From Spartinivicinus ruber (lineage in GTDB: Bacteria > Pseudomonadota > Gammaproteobacteria > Pseudomonadales > Zooshikellaceae), in NCBI RefSeq assembly GCF_011009015.1, contig NZ_CP048878.1:308501-372500 (forward strand): a DNA stretch of 64,000 nt, in the 5' to 3' direction. This document shows positions 8,829 to 18,390 of the stretch, one piece after another. The position numbers and the translations under genes are program-made. The first letter of the stretch is position 1; each line of letters opens with the position of its first letter. Below the pieces are notes generated by a model. That model was not told where the DNA came from. It did no database searches and saw only the letters and a program-made list of their open reading frames with translations.

Positions 8829-10334
8829 AAATAGCTGGTAAGCTGGGTTGTCGGTTTCTTCCCAATAGTGATAGCCAATGTCGGTTAAAAACTCAGGTAC
8901 TTTTTCACGGTCGTTGTTGGGTACTTGCAAACCAACTACTACCCTGCCGTAAGCAGCGCCATGGTTACGGTAATGGAACATGGAAATATTCCAGCGTTGT
9001 CCTAACTTGTTTAAAAAGTTAAGTAGTGCACCAGGCCGTTCGGGAAATTCAAACCGATAAACCACTTCATTTTTTACTGCTTCTGCATGACCACCCACCA
9101 TATGGCGAATATGTAATTTCGCCATCTCATTATCGCTTAAATCAACAACAGGGTAGCCAGCTTGATCCAGCTGCTGAATTAGTTGCTCTTTGGTATCAGT
9201 GTCTGGTTTAGTTTGCACGCCAACAAAAATATGCGCTTGTTTATTGTCGTAATAGCGATAGTTAAATTCAGTGATATTGCGTTTGCCTAAGGTTTGGCAA
9301 AATGTTCTGAAACTGCCAGGTTTTTCTGGAATCGTCACAGCAATAATGGCTTCACGTCGTTCACCAAGTTCTGCTCGCTCTGATATATAACGCAACCGAT
9401 CAAAATTAACATTGGCACCGCTATCAATTGCTAATAAGGTTTGACCGTTGACTTGTTCGCGTTCTACATATTTTTTGATACCAGCAATACCGAGAGCACC
9501 GGAAGGTTCTGTGATAGAGCGGGTGTCATCGTAAATATCTTTAATGGCGGCACAAATTTCATCAGCAGTAACGGTGATGACTTCATCAACGTAATGCTTG
9601 CATACTTCAAATGTCTCCTGTCCAATTTGAGCCACAGCAACCCCATCAGCAAAAATCCCGACTTGAGGTAAAACCACTCTTTCACCGGCTTCAAGAGCTG
9701 CTTTCAGGCAGGCAGACTCTTCATATTCAACACCGATAATTTTAGTCTCTGGGCGTAGGTATTTTACATAAGCGGCAACTCCAGCAATTAATCCACCACC
9801 CCCTACTGGAACAAAGATCGCGTCAATTGGCCCAGAATGCTGGCGGAGAATTTCCATACCAATAGTGCCTTGGCCGGCAATGGTTTCAACATCATCATAG
9901 GGATGGATATAAACGTAACCATGTTGGTCAACTAGCTGTTTGGAATAAGCTAACGCCTGATCAAACGCATCGCCATGAAGGATAACTTTAGCACCGCGGG
10001 ACTGTACGGCTTTCACTTTAATTTCTGGGGTAGTTTGTGGCATTACAATAACTGCTTTAATCCCCAATCGTTGTGCAGCTAAAGCTAGCCCCTGGGCGTG
10101 ATTGCCGGCGGATGCAGCTATTACGCCCTGTTGTTGTTCGGCTTTGGTTAATTGCACCACTCGGTTATAGGCACCGCGAATTTTAAATGAAAATACGGGC
10201 TGCAAGTCTTCTCGCTTAATTAAAATTGAGTTCTGCAGCCTTTCAGATAAAAAAGTGGCGTGATCTAGTGGTGTTTCTACCGCTACATCATAAACAGGGG
10301 CTTCGAGAATTTTTTTTACATACCGCTGAAGCAT
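8811..10334 (-). CDS. ilvA: Threonine ammonia-lyase, biosynthetic
   Basis: IlvA deaminates threonine to 2-oxobutanoate, the first step of isoleucine synthesis. The PLP lysine is K51 in FSFKIRGAYN; the phosphate-binding glycine loop is PVGGGGLIAG near residue 177. Two C-terminal ACT-like regulatory domains follow (beginning around 325 and 420; KPGSFRTFCQTLG and RPGALLNFLNKLG), as in the allosteric, isoleucine-inhibited enzyme. At 507 residues it fits the biosynthetic type (about 510). It is divergent from rpiA, with 233 bp between, an arrangement also seen in Pseudomonas. Its 3' end overlaps the GGDEF gene tail-to-tail by 18 bp. Confidence 0.95.
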   Translation of the reverse strand: MLQRYVKKILEAPVYDVAVETPLDHATFLSERLQNSILIKREDLQPVFSFKIRGAYNRVVQLTKAEQQQGVIAASAGNHAQGLALAAQRLGIKAVIVMPQTTPEIKVKAVQSRGAKVILHGDAFDQALAYSKQLVDQHGYVYIHPYDDVETIAGQGTIGMEILRQHSGPIDAIFVPVGGGGLIAGVAAYVKYLRPETKIIGVEYEESACLKAALEAGERVVLPQVGIFADGVAVAQIGQETFEVCKHYVDEVITVTADEICAAIKDIYDDTRSITEPSGALGIAGIKKYVEREQVNGQTLLAIDSGANVNFDRLRYISERAELGERREAIIAVTIPEKPGSFRTFCQTLGKRNITEFNYRYYDNKQAHIFVGVQTKPDTDTKEQLIQQLDQAGYPVVDLSDNEMAKLHIRHMVGGHAEAVKNEVVYRFEFPERPGALLNFLNKLGQRWNISMFHYRNHGAAYGRVVVGLQVPNNDREKVPEFLTDIGYHYWEETDNPAYQLFLSCEG

Positions 10335-10567
10335 AATAATGACTGAGACACTGATTTAAACTATATGGAATTGAATTTGTATATTGGCGCATATGGCACC
10401 AAATAATTATAAACTCAGCATTTCACACTGTTTGAGCTAAGAATACAAGAGTAGCCCAGATTCTGTTGATGCTCTCTTGAAGAAAGGTATACCAGTAGAG
10501 CCTGGAAATCCTGATTATTTGTAGGATAATGTGCCCAACAGACTAATCCACCCAGGAATATTTGCAC

Positions 10568-11242
10568 ATGAACCAAAATGAGTTAAAACAGGCAGTCGCG
10601 CAAGCTGCTCTTGAGCAGATCGTCGATCAGCTAGAAGAAGACAGTATTGTTGGGATTGGTACTGGGTCAACCGCCAACTATTTTATTGATGCATTAGCTG
10701 CTCATAAAGACCGTTTTGATGGAGCTGTAGCCAGCTCAAATGCTAGTGCAGAACGCCTAAAAGGCCATGGGATTCCTGTTTATGACTTGAATGTAGTAAA
10801 TGAAATCAAGTGGTATATCGATGGTGCCGATGAAGCTAATAAACACTTGCAGTTAATCAAAGGTGGTGGGGCTGCGCTTACTCGGGAAAAAATTGTTGCT
10901 GCTGTAGCAGAACAGTTTATTTGTATTGCAGATGAATCCAAGCTAGTTGAAACCTTAGGTGCTTTCCCCTTACCTGTTGAAGTGATCCCAATGGCTCGCA
11001 GCCATGTTGCAAGAGAATTGGTTAAATTAGGAGGCGATCCAGTGTATCGGGAAGGTGTAGTTACCGATAATGGCAATATTATTCTGGATGTATGGAATTT
11101 GGAGATTGGCTCAGCAATACAGCTAGAAGAAGCAATTAATCATATTGTGGGAGTGGTAACTAATGGATTGTTTGCCAGACGACCTGCAGATTTGCTTCTG
11201 TTAGGGACTCAGGAGGGGGTTAAAGTACTTAAAGCTGTATAG
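10568..11242 (+). CDS. rpiA: Ribose-5-phosphate isomerase A
   Basis: RpiA interconverts ribose-5-phosphate and ribulose-5-phosphate in the pentose phosphate pathway. Conserved blocks are [12 protein letters not shown] near residue 28, the catalytic region [20 protein letters not shown] near 80-100 with Asp and Lys in place, and a C-terminal [20 protein letters not shown] start at the ATG at 10568, not the TTG two codons earlier, because AGGAA at 10553-10557 is then 10 bases upstream. The resulting 224 residues match the family. A hairpin follows about 65 bp downstream. Confidence 0.95.
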   Translation: MNQNELKQAVAQAALEQIVDQLEEDSIVGIGTGSTANYFIDALAAHKDRFDGAVASSNASAERLKGHGIPVYDLNVVNEIKWYIDGADEANKHLQLIKGGGAALTREKIVAAVAEQFICIADESKLVETLGAFPLPVEVIPMARSHVARELVKLGGDPVYREGVVTDNGNIILDVWNLEIGSAIQLEEAINHIVGVVTNGLFARRPADLLLLGTQEGVKVLKAV

Positions 11243-11305
11243 TGACAGTGTCATTAAGAATGCCTGACAAAAATAGTGGTTGATCAAAAAACAATCTCTT
11301 CACTA

Positions 11306-11326
11306 AGGCCCTCGTTCTGAGGGCTT
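11306..11326 (+). terminator. Probable rpiA terminator hairpin
   Basis: Stem AGGCCCTC / GAGGGCTT (one G-T wobble) with loop GTTCT. The downstream sequence is only moderately T-rich, so strength is uncertain. Confidence 0.5.
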
Positions 11327-11563
11327 GACATCTTTATCAAGACATCCCCTAATGGTCTTTTGTTAGTAACAATGCATTACAACTTAAGTTGTAGTATTCG
11401 TGCAACTTGTCTGTAAGTTGTTGCTTTGGTCAAGATAATAAGATTAAAACAAGAATTAACATAAAAACTAATCAAGCAGGCTGCTAAGCAAGCATCGAAC
11501 GATGTACAGATAAACCTGTATTTACTAAAGCTTTTGGCTAAATCAGCAGTAAGGTAGCGAGTG

Positions 11564-12367
11564 ATGTACAAATATAAAAAATCCAACCTGGGGTTCAGTA
11601 AGTATAAAGCAGTATTACCTGCAGCTTTATTATTGGTAGGGGGTAGTCTTGCAGGTATCAGTCAGGCAGCTATCAAAATTTTGCGGGCTGACTTTCGAGA
11701 ACGTCCTCCTGAGATGGTACGTAATGGTGTGGATTTGCAAGGACCATTGCGGGATATTTTAGACGAAGCAGCTAGTCAGTTAGGATATCAGGTAAAATGG
11801 CAGTTTACCCCTTTTTCTCAAAGCTTAAAGCGATTGAGAAACGGCACTGTTGATTTGGTTCCCAGAACTATCCGAAAAGATGATCGAGAAACTTACATCA
11901 ACTTTATTGGACCAATCGGTTTTCAGCAAAAAGATATTGTTTTTTTAGTAAGAAAAGGTCAGGAAAATCGAATTAATCGTTTTGAAGATTTATATAACCT
12001 GAAAATTGGTTTTAAGAGAAAAACAGCTTATTTTAAAGAGTTTGATACCAGTAATCGAATAAAAAAAAGCAGTTATCGAGATGATACTCAGCTGGCACAA
12101 AAGTTTGTTAATCAGCAGTTCGACGCAATTATAGTGTTGGACAAAGCTAGTTTAGAAAAACAACTGGGCCTGTTAGGTTATAGCAACTATAGCTATGCTA
12201 ATTACCGTTATCAACAAGATATAGGTAATTATTATGGTATGTCTAAGTATTCCCCTCATAAAAAACTGTATGAGAAACTTAGTGAAGTGATGACGACAAT
12301 GGCAACGAATGGTCGGGTTGCTGAAATATATCGTAAATATAAGCTAACACCGCCCTTGATACATTAA
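11564..12367 (+). CDS. Orphan periplasmic solute-binding protein, SBP_bac_3 type
   Basis: The ATG at 11564 is chosen over the GTG before it because AAGG at 11551-11554 gives normal spacing. A basic N-terminus and hydrophobic core (AVLPAALLLVGGSLAG) ending SQAA form a signal peptide. The mature part looks like a family-3 amino-acid-type binding domain: DILDEAASQLGYQVKW, then a lobe with GTVDLVPRTIRKDDRETYINF and EDLYNLKIGFKRKTA, and a C-terminal GRVAEIYRKY. There is no adjacent permease or ATPase. It is one of four such orphans in the window. It may bind a solute for a distant transporter or act as a sensor; ligand unknown. Confidence 0.75.
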   Translation: MYKYKKSNLGFSKYKAVLPAALLLVGGSLAGISQAAIKILRADFRERPPEMVRNGVDLQGPLRDILDEAASQLGYQVKWQFTPFSQSLKRLRNGTVDLVPRTIRKDDRETYINFIGPIGFQQKDIVFLVRKGQENRINRFEDLYNLKIGFKRKTAYFKEFDTSNRIKKSSYRDDTQLAQKFVNQQFDAIIVLDKASLEKQLGLLGYSNYSYANYRYQQDIGNYYGMSKYSPHKKLYEKLSEVMTTMATNGRVAEIYRKYKLTPPLIH

Positions 12368-12427
12368 TATAACCTATGCTTTGTCTATATTATCTGTATA
12401 TACTTTATGTGTATGTTGCGTTGAGCG

Positions 12428-13333
12428 TTAGGCATTTTTTTGGTCTAACGCGATTTCGGCAAATAACCAGTTTTTAAAAGCATTGATTTGTTGTTGAAAT
12501 CGTTGCTCTAGTGAGTGGACTAGAAAATAACCAATGCCATTTTCCAGAGATTGGCTAAAAGGCTCTACTAAATAGCCCAGTTCCAGCTCCTCCTGCACCA
12601 TGGTTAAATCGACCATAGCCATCCCATGTCCTCGTACTGCAGCATTAATAGCTAACTCCATTGCATCGAATACCAAGCCGCTATCGGTATCAACATGGTC
12701 AATATTGTTAGCATTAAGCCAGTTTTTCCAGTCGGTTCTATCTCTAGTCGGGTGAAGCAAAGTAACTAAACTTAGTTCGTTGATAGACTGCAATTGGTGC
12801 TTTTCCAAAAATGCGGGTGAACAAATGGGAGCCATGGTTTCTTTAAATAGTGGAATAGCATGATCTGGTACTTTACTGATGTAATCGTTAACAATAGCGG
12901 CCTGAAACTCATGCTGTACATCATAATGATGTTGTTCCCACATGGTAGTTAGGGAGAGTTCAACACCTGGTTGAAATTGCTGAAATTTTGACAGCCTGGG
13001 CAATAACCATTTCACTGAAAAAGTTGGGGGCACAACAACATTGAGTCTATTGCGTGGTTGTAATAAGTAATCCGTCGTACGGCAGATAGCGTCAAAGGAC
13101 TCAGTCAGGGTTTTGAATAAATCACTACCTGGTGGCGTTAATTGTAATCCTCTGGGTGTACGTTTAAATAACTGGCAATTGAAAAAGTCTTCTAAGACTT
13201 TTACCTGGCGACTGATTGCCCCTTGGGTAACAAACAGCTCATTAGCAGCCTCGGTAAAGCTGCCATGATGTGCAGCAGCCTCAAAGGCCCGTAGAGCTTT
13301 TAGGGGGGGTAAGTTTTTTCTGCGCCAAGACAT
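12428..13333 (-). CDS. LysR-family transcriptional regulator, GcvA-like
   Basis: This 301-residue regulator has the N-terminal winged helix-turn-helix LKALRAFEAAAHHGSF...LFVTQGAISRQVKVLE (about residues 9-50) with the PPLKALRAFEA opening typical of the GcvA/AmpR branch, followed by LysR substrate-binding lobes (from about 95). GcvA-type regulators often act on amino-acid metabolism or beta-lactamase genes, but no such target is adjacent. It converges on the solute-binding gene at 11564 and is divergent from the MATE exporter gene, so either could be its target. The effector cannot be told from sequence. Confidence 0.85.
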   Translation of the reverse strand: MSWRRKNLPPLKALRAFEAAAHHGSFTEAANELFVTQGAISRQVKVLEDFFNCQLFKRTPRGLQLTPPGSDLFKTLTESFDAICRTTDYLLQPRNRLNVVVPPTFSVKWLLPRLSKFQQFQPGVELSLTTMWEQHHYDVQHEFQAAIVNDYISKVPDHAIPLFKETMAPICSPAFLEKHQLQSINELSLVTLLHPTRDRTDWKNWLNANNIDHVDTDSGLVFDAMELAINAAVRGHGMAMVDLTMVQEELELGYLVEPFSQSLENGIGYFLVHSLEQRFQQQINAFKNWLFAEIALDQKNA

Positions 13334-13759
13334 GCGTTTTTGTCATACCTACCATGAAATAATATCGTTTGCTTAGTACTAAGCCATCGTAATAGATTAA
13401 CAGTGTCTGTTGACACTTGCTTGATATTACCCTGAGCCTAAATATTTCACCAGTTGCTAAAGGTTGAGTTGTTTTGGCGAGTCGTGGTCATCAAGCAAGC
13501 CTCGCAGGCTAAATCAGCATAACACACTGTACTTACGACTAAGGAACGACTGTCAGTGCAGACTCAGCATTACCGACTTAGCCAGGCACTTATACAAATT
13601 TTTGGCCCAAACCTCCTGTAGTGTGCTTGGTTGCTGAAAACCATCTAGGTTAATGTGTTGCTGATACCCTAGTAACTCCAAACTATTATATTTTTAGTTA
13701 TGCCTACTGTCCCCAGTAGGCTCCTTTTTTTGCCCTTCATTTAAGTGTTGTAGAGAATT
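13334..13759 (+). promoter_or_regulatory. Long leader of the MATE gene, possible attenuator or small RNA
   Basis: This 426-bp gap between the LysR gene and the exporter contains a clear intrinsic terminator at its right end, only 28 bp before the exporter ATG, plus small hairpins upstream (for example AGCCT-CGC-AGGCT near 13498). No ORF is convincing. The layout suits either a small RNA ending at the terminator or an attenuated leader. I could not match it to a known riboswitch class. Confidence 0.4.
13702..13731 (+). terminator. Intrinsic terminator just upstream of the MATE gene
   Basis: Stem GCCTACTG / CAGTAGGC with loop TCCC, followed by CTCC and seven Ts. It points in the direction of the exporter gene and ends 28 bp before its ATG, so exporter transcripts starting further upstream must read through it. 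Confidence 0.75.
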
Positions 13760-15163
13760 ATGAAACGGTGGTCGATCTTATCAAATCAGGCAAAGACGCT
13801 TTCTGCGTTAGCTTGGCCCATTATTTTGTCGCAAGTCGCCTTAGTGGCATTGGGTTTAACCGACACTATTATGATGGGCATGTTGGGCAAAGAAGCGCTG
13901 GCTGGGGGTGGTTTAGGAGTGACCATCACCAATTTATTGTTAACTTTTGCAATAGGTGTGTTGGGTGCGACTTCCAATTTGATTGCGCCCTGTGTTCATA
14001 AAAATCCCGATGGCTCGGTGAAGCAGTTCAGCTGTGCCAGCCTAATTCTAGCGACTGGGTTTGGCGTATTTATTTTATTGGTGTTGTTCTGGGCTAAAGA
14101 GTTAATTAGCCTAGCAGGGCAAAATGAAGCAATTACCGAGCTTGCAGACCAATATTTACAAGGGGTTTGTTGGGGAGTTCTACCTGGTTTATGGTTTCAA
14201 GCATTACGATTTACAGTAATGCCATTAGGACATACACGTATTGTTACATTAATTGCATGGGTTGATGTACTGTTAAATATACCCATTAACTATGTGTTAA
14301 TAACTGGTAGCTTTGGATTTCCTAATTTAGGTATTGAAGGTATCGGAGTTGCTACGAGTGTTGTGCATATAACCAGTTTTATTTTCTTGGCTGCTTATAT
14401 GATATTTCAGCCTAAATTAGCTGGGCAACGTAATGCGGTTATTAAAACCTTACGTATTGGTTTTTATTGTAAAGAAACCTTGCGATTAGGTGTGCCGCAA
14501 GGTGTAACTTATTTAGCAGAAGTTGGACTGTTTTCAACAGCTACATTTTTAATGGGGTTATTTGACAATGACACATTGGCTGCCCACCAAATAACCTTAC
14601 AAACTATTACTATCCCATTCATGATTGCAATGGGTATTGCTCAAGCAACAGGAATAAAAGTAGGTCATGAGCTTGGACAAAATAATATTCAAGCTTGTCG
14701 TTACTATGGTTGGTTGGGGTTAAGTATGGGAGGGTGTTGGATGTTACTTGCAGCGCTGGCTTTTTGGCTATTCCCTGATGTCATTATTGGTTTTTATTTA
14801 GATGACAATAACCCAGAAAATCACCAGGTATTTCTTATTGCAACCCAGTTGTTGGCTATAGCAGCTTATTTTGAGATTTTTGATGGTTCTCAAACCATTG
14901 CCAGCTTTGCCTTACGTGGTCTTAAAGAAGCCAAGCGGCCAATGGTGCTAGCGATTAGTAGCTATTGGCTGGTAGGACTGCCAATAGCACTATTACTTGG
15001 CTTTTGCTCGGAATTGGCTGGTTCTGGAGTTTGGTGGGGGTTGGCTGGTGGTTTGGCTGCAGCAGCAATTAGTCTGATTTGGTTATTTGAGAAAGCCACT
15101 CGGGAAGATAAAACAGGCTCTGGAGATTTTATTATCAATACAGCTATTGAGAAGTATGTTTAG
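13760..15163 (+). CDS. MATE family multidrug/cation antiporter, NorM-like
   Basis: The 467-residue product is a polytopic inner-membrane protein with about 12 hydrophobic segments. N-terminal ALAWPIILSQVALVALGLTD and MLGKEALAGGGLG match the first repeat of MATE exporters, and LRLGVPQGVTYLAEVGLF near residue 240 the start of the second repeat. These antiporters expel cationic drugs or metabolites using Na+ or H+ gradients. Length fits NorM (about 460). It stands alone behind a terminator-bearing leader and next to a divergent LysR regulator. Substrates cannot be predicted. Confidence 0.9.
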   Translation: MKRWSILSNQAKTLSALAWPIILSQVALVALGLTDTIMMGMLGKEALAGGGLGVTITNLLLTFAIGVLGATSNLIAPCVHKNPDGSVKQFSCASLILATGFGVFILLVLFWAKELISLAGQNEAITELADQYLQGVCWGVLPGLWFQALRFTVMPLGHTRIVTLIAWVDVLLNIPINYVLITGSFGFPNLGIEGIGVATSVVHITSFIFLAAYMIFQPKLAGQRNAVIKTLRIGFYCKETLRLGVPQGVTYLAEVGLFSTATFLMGLFDNDTLAAHQITLQTITIPFMIAMGIAQATGIKVGHELGQNNIQACRYYGWLGLSMGGCWMLLAALAFWLFPDVIIGFYLDDNNPENHQVFLIATQLLAIAAYFEIFDGSQTIASFALRGLKEAKRPMVLAISSYWLVGLPIALLLGFCSELAGSGVWWGLAGGLAAAAISLIWLFEKATREDKTGSGDFIINTAIEKYV

Positions 15164-15166
15164 TGA

Positions 15167-15194
15167 TTCACCAAGGCAATTAGTCTTTGGTGAA
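15167..15194. terminator. Weak hairpin after the MATE gene
   Basis: Stem TTCACCAA / TTGGTGAA plus one G-T pair around a 9-base loop, 4 bp after the stop codon. There is no T-run, so it may only protect the mRNA end. Confidence 0.35.
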
Positions 15195-15361
15195 AATTCG
15201 AAATTACTATACTTTTAACTATATTTCATGTTTTGGTTATATTAAGTACTTTATTTATTAAAAGTTTGCATTAGATTAGCCGCGATATCACTGGTTTGAA
15301 ACGGGCAATACAGATAGCCAAGCTATAATTATCTCATTTAGATAGAGAGTTGAGTTGCACT

Positions 15362-16744
15362 ATGGCTATTCCAGAAAAGGTTCAGGAAGCTCTAAATAAG
15401 CAGGGTGTTAAATATAAACAAGCTGACTACAGGAAGGTAATTAATAATAAGAAAAACATAGCTAACGTAATCTATTGCACTTTCTTAGAAGATGCTAAGG
15501 GCTTGGTCATGGTTATCTGCCCTCATACGCATATTATTGATCTTAATTTTTTAAACTCACAATTTAACCGTAAATTGATGGCAATTGACCCAGAACGCCT
15601 ACACAAGCTGCTAAAAGATAATTATTTAGAAAATTTACCTGCAATTCCTCAGTTATTTGATTTTCCTGTTTTAGTGGATAGCCAATTGTTTAAGGCCAAC
15701 CAACCGTTATGGTTAGATTGTGGTATTGACGGCCAATTAATTAGTGTGGATAACGATAGTTACAAAAAGCTGGTGAGCCACTACACACAATCTCAATTTA
15801 GCGTAAAGGTGCCTGAAATGGCTGAAAGTCCTGAAATCTGGCAGCAGGACATTTTTGAAATCACGCAGGCAGTTAATACTCATACTCAACTGGTAATGCG
15901 TGCTCAACTTGAAGAAACAATTGACTTACCCCCTTTACCACAAACTGCGCAAAAAATTTTACAATTAAGTACTGATCCCAATGCAGATATTAAGCAGCTG
16001 GTTAGGATTGTTGAATCAGATGCAAGTTTAGCTGCTCAAGTTGTTAGCTGGGCGGCTTCTCCTTATTATGGTGTTAAGGGAGAAATAAAAAATGTAAAAG
16101 ATGCCATCACCCGAGTGCTTGGCTTTGATTTTATTATGAGTATTGCTGTAGCAATGTGTTTAAACAAAACCATTGAGTTTCCACAGGATCAGCCAAAAGG
16201 ATTCACTCCATTCTGGCAACAGGCATCTTACGCTGCAATTACTGCTGAGCAGCTAGTGCGTAGAATGTCAGTATCAAAAAAATTCGATAAAGGCTTGGCT
16301 TATTTAAGTGGCTTACTACATAATTTTGGCTATTTAGTGATGGCTTATGTATTTCCAGATCATTTTTCAAATATATGCCGTTATATGGAAGTTAATCGGC
16401 ATATTAACCATATTGAAATAGAGCGATATTTAATAGGCGTCACACGTGATCAAGTATGTTGTTGGTTAATGCACTATTGGGATATGCCAGAAGAACTGGT
16501 AGTAGCCATAAGGTTTCAACATTCACCGGATTATGACGGTGAATACTCTCAATATGCCTTGTTACTTTATTTAGTACAGAGGTTGTTAAAAAATCAGGGA
16601 ATAGGTGATGCACCATATGAGCAAATTCAAAGTGAATTATATAGTCGTTTGAATATTGCTTCTGATCAGGCAGTAGAGATTATTCAGGAAGTAATAGAGA
16701 GTCATGATGATGTTGAAATGTTAGGAAATAGTTTAGCAGCATAA
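15362..16744 (+). CDS. Aminoacyl-tRNA deacylase-like plus HDOD domain protein
   Basis: The ATG at 15362 is preferred over an upstream TTG because GAGAG precedes it at a suitable distance. Residues about 1-150 resemble the YbaK/ProX aminoacyl-tRNA editing fold (VQEALNKQGVKYKQADY; AIDPERLHKLL; LDCGIDGQLISVD). Residues about 180-400 form an HDOD domain (LPPLPQTAQKILQLSTDP, SDASLAAQVVSWAASPYYG, LSGLLHNFGYLVMAYVFP). HDOD proteins are usually signalling scaffolds without phosphodiesterase activity. The fusion exists in several marine gammaproteobacteria. Whether the deacylase domain is active here is unclear. It stands alone and ends at a good terminator. Confidence 0.85.
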   Translation: MAIPEKVQEALNKQGVKYKQADYRKVINNKKNIANVIYCTFLEDAKGLVMVICPHTHIIDLNFLNSQFNRKLMAIDPERLHKLLKDNYLENLPAIPQLFDFPVLVDSQLFKANQPLWLDCGIDGQLISVDNDSYKKLVSHYTQSQFSVKVPEMAESPEIWQQDIFEITQAVNTHTQLVMRAQLEETIDLPPLPQTAQKILQLSTDPNADIKQLVRIVESDASLAAQVVSWAASPYYGVKGEIKNVKDAITRVLGFDFIMSIAVAMCLNKTIEFPQDQPKGFTPFWQQASYAAITAEQLVRRMSVSKKFDKGLAYLSGLLHNFGYLVMAYVFPDHFSNICRYMEVNRHINHIEIERYLIGVTRDQVCCWLMHYWDMPEELVVAIRFQHSPDYDGEYSQYALLLYLVQRLLKNQGIGDAPYEQIQSELYSRLNIASDQAVEIIQEVIESHDDVEMLGNSLAA

Positions 16745-16783
16745 AAATCATTTTACTTTTTACATTAGCTTTTAATATAAAAC

Positions 16784-16807
16784 AGACCGGTGTTTATCGG
16801 TCTTTTT
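16784..16807 (+). terminator. Terminator after the HDOD gene
   Basis: Stem AGACCG / CGGTCT, 8-base loop, followed by four Ts and a further T-rich stretch. It lies 40 bp after the stop codon. Confidence 0.75.
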
Positions 16808-17110
16808 ATTTTTCAGAATACTTGCTCTATTGTCTTATTGTGTGAAATGTGTAGTAATGCTTTATGCTTTTTGATGGTAAGGTTATTGCTAATTCCTGTT
16901 ATAAAAATATTAATAGTAAAATTATTATTTTATCTGGTCGATAATGATTTGAAACAAGGTATACTGTTATAATATTAGGGCTAATAAAATGTTCATAAAA
17001 AATTAGATAAAGTTTTAAGTTTATATGAACTGAATGGTGCACTATTTAGTTGTTGCTAAATTTAAAGTCTCGTCGTATTTAAATCTTCTGGATGAAGAAA
17101 TTTATAGTAT
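16808..17110. other. Gene-free AT-rich region left of the insertion sequence
   Basis: About 300 bp, very AT-rich, without a credible ORF. Before the IS inserted, this was continuous with 18391 onward and would have been the upstream region of the GH20-like gene. Confidence 0.5.
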
Positions 17111-17119
17111 ATTCAAACT
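17111..17119. repeat. Target-site duplication, left copy
   Basis: ATTCAAACT here is repeated exactly at 18382-18390, directly flanking the IS ends. A 9-bp duplication is within the IS4-family range. Confidence 0.9.
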
Positions 17120-18381
17120 CACTGCTGTCCCACATTTACAGCATCCTCATTTGCTTATGATCATCTGTATTATTCGGTGGTGAGGGTGTAAATAATGCTT
17201 TAAGCTCTCTACGCTCAAACAAAGTGAGTTGCATGAGTCGAGCTATTTGAGTGATCGATAGTGTTATTCCATGAGAAAATTTTAGATAAGCGACGAGCAA
17301 ATAAGCACACATGGCTACCCATATCTGGGTTAACACGGCATTTTTAGAGGTACCGACAAACGATTTTATCTTTAGGTTTTGCTTTATCCACTTAAAAAAT
17401 AGCTCTATTTTCCAGCGTTCTTTGTAAATAGCTGCAATGGTGCTGGCTGCGAGCTTACTATTATTAGTTAAAAAGTAATATTGGTTGCCAGTCTCTGGGC
17501 ATTTAAAACCGATACGACGTAAATGACCTTTATAAACAGCCCCTTGTTGGCTAGTCAACTGAATGTGCTGATCAGAAGTGACTGTACTGCTATTGTCGGT
17601 AGGCTGGCGCTTTAGTACACGGTATTTGGCTTGCTTTTTTAGTCGGGTTACAAAGAAGATTCCTTGCTCATTTAAAGTATTAAACCAGCGATAATCAGTG
17701 TAGCCACGGTCTACAGCAAGAATACTCCCCTTGGGGAGATCAAGGCTGCGTGCTATCTGTATTTCATGACATTTCCCTTCAGTAATACTCATAAATGCAG
17801 GCAAGTAGCCATTATGATCAAACCCAACATGTAACTTGATAGCACCTTTACTTTTTCGAAAATCTGCCCAAGGAAACATGGATAAACACAAGTCGATCAC
17901 TGATGCATCAAGAGAATACAATGGATTTTTAAAACGAAACTTATGCCCTGGCCGATGATGATGACATTTATTTAATAGCTTATAAAACAAGGCTTCATAA
18001 AGCGTAGCGGGTTGCTGTTCATTGACACGGGCCAAACTACTTCTGGTGATATTTCCAATACCATGGTGATAGCGTTTATGCTGCTGAATCGATAGGTGAT
18101 CAATGATGTCACGCAAACTATTGCGACCTGAGAGTTGACCAAATAATAGCGCAACAAACTGCCCCCACCGAGTCATTTTACGTAGCCGTTGACCCGTATG
18201 ATGCTGATTGGCTAGTGATTCAAACTCATGTCTAGAAAGCAACTGAAGTATTTGGTGCAAGATTGTGTTACGATGAGCCAAGGCTTAAATCCTCTGGTTT
18301 TGCAGTGTTTGGTTGCACTCTCATTGTAACAACTTATGGGGACTTAAGCCTTTTTTGTTTCAATCTTATGGGACAGCAGTG
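17120..18381 (-). mobile_element. IS4-family insertion sequence, complete
   Basis: A 1,262-bp element bounded by perfect 13-bp terminal inverted repeats CACTGCTGTCCCA (17120-17132) and TGGGACAGCAGTG (18369-18381), flanked by the 9-bp direct repeat ATTCAAACT. It contains one intact transposase gene on the minus strand. An internal inverted repeat AAGGCTTAA (18280-18288) / TTAAGCCTT (18344-18352) followed by a T-run forms a possible terminator on the + strand near the right end, able to block read-through into the neighbouring gene or into the element. Intact ends, duplication and ORF point to a recent insertion. Confidence 0.95.
17136..18281 (-). CDS. IS4-family transposase
   Basis: The 381-residue DDE transposase has catalytic residues D125 (LDASVID), D191 (AVDRGYTDY) and E293 within the YREK signature Y286-R289-E293-K297 (YKERWKIELFFKWIK). 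The N-terminal region RKMTRWGQFVALLFGQLSGR and the FFKWIKQNLKIKSF stretch are typical of the IS4 family subgroup that includes ISPepr1/IS4Sa-like elements. No frameshift or internal stop is present, so the element could be active. Subgroup assignment is from memory of the family. Confidence 0.95.
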   Translation of the reverse strand: MAHRNTILHQILQLLSRHEFESLANQHHTGQRLRKMTRWGQFVALLFGQLSGRNSLRDIIDHLSIQQHKRYHHGIGNITRSSLARVNEQQPATLYEALFYKLLNKCHHHRPGHKFRFKNPLYSLDASVIDLCLSMFPWADFRKSKGAIKLHVGFDHNGYLPAFMSITEGKCHEIQIARSLDLPKGSILAVDRGYTDYRWFNTLNEQGIFFVTRLKKQAKYRVLKRQPTDNSSTVTSDQHIQLTSQQGAVYKGHLRRIGFKCPETGNQYYFLTNNSKLAASTIAAIYKERWKIELFFKWIKQNLKIKSFVGTSKNAVLTQIWVAMCAYLLVAYLKFSHGITLSITQIARLMQLTLFERRELKALFTPSPPNNTDDHKQMRML

Positions 18382-18390
18382 ATTCAAACT
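18382..18390. repeat. Target-site duplication, right copy
   Basis: ATTCAAACT, identical to 17111-17119. It leaves 57 bp between the insertion and the ATG of the GH20-like gene. Confidence 0.9.

Noticed and set aside
16790-16972. 60-codon hydrophobic ORF after the HDOD gene
   Set aside because: It begins inside the terminator and the hydrophobicity follows from AT-rich sequence.
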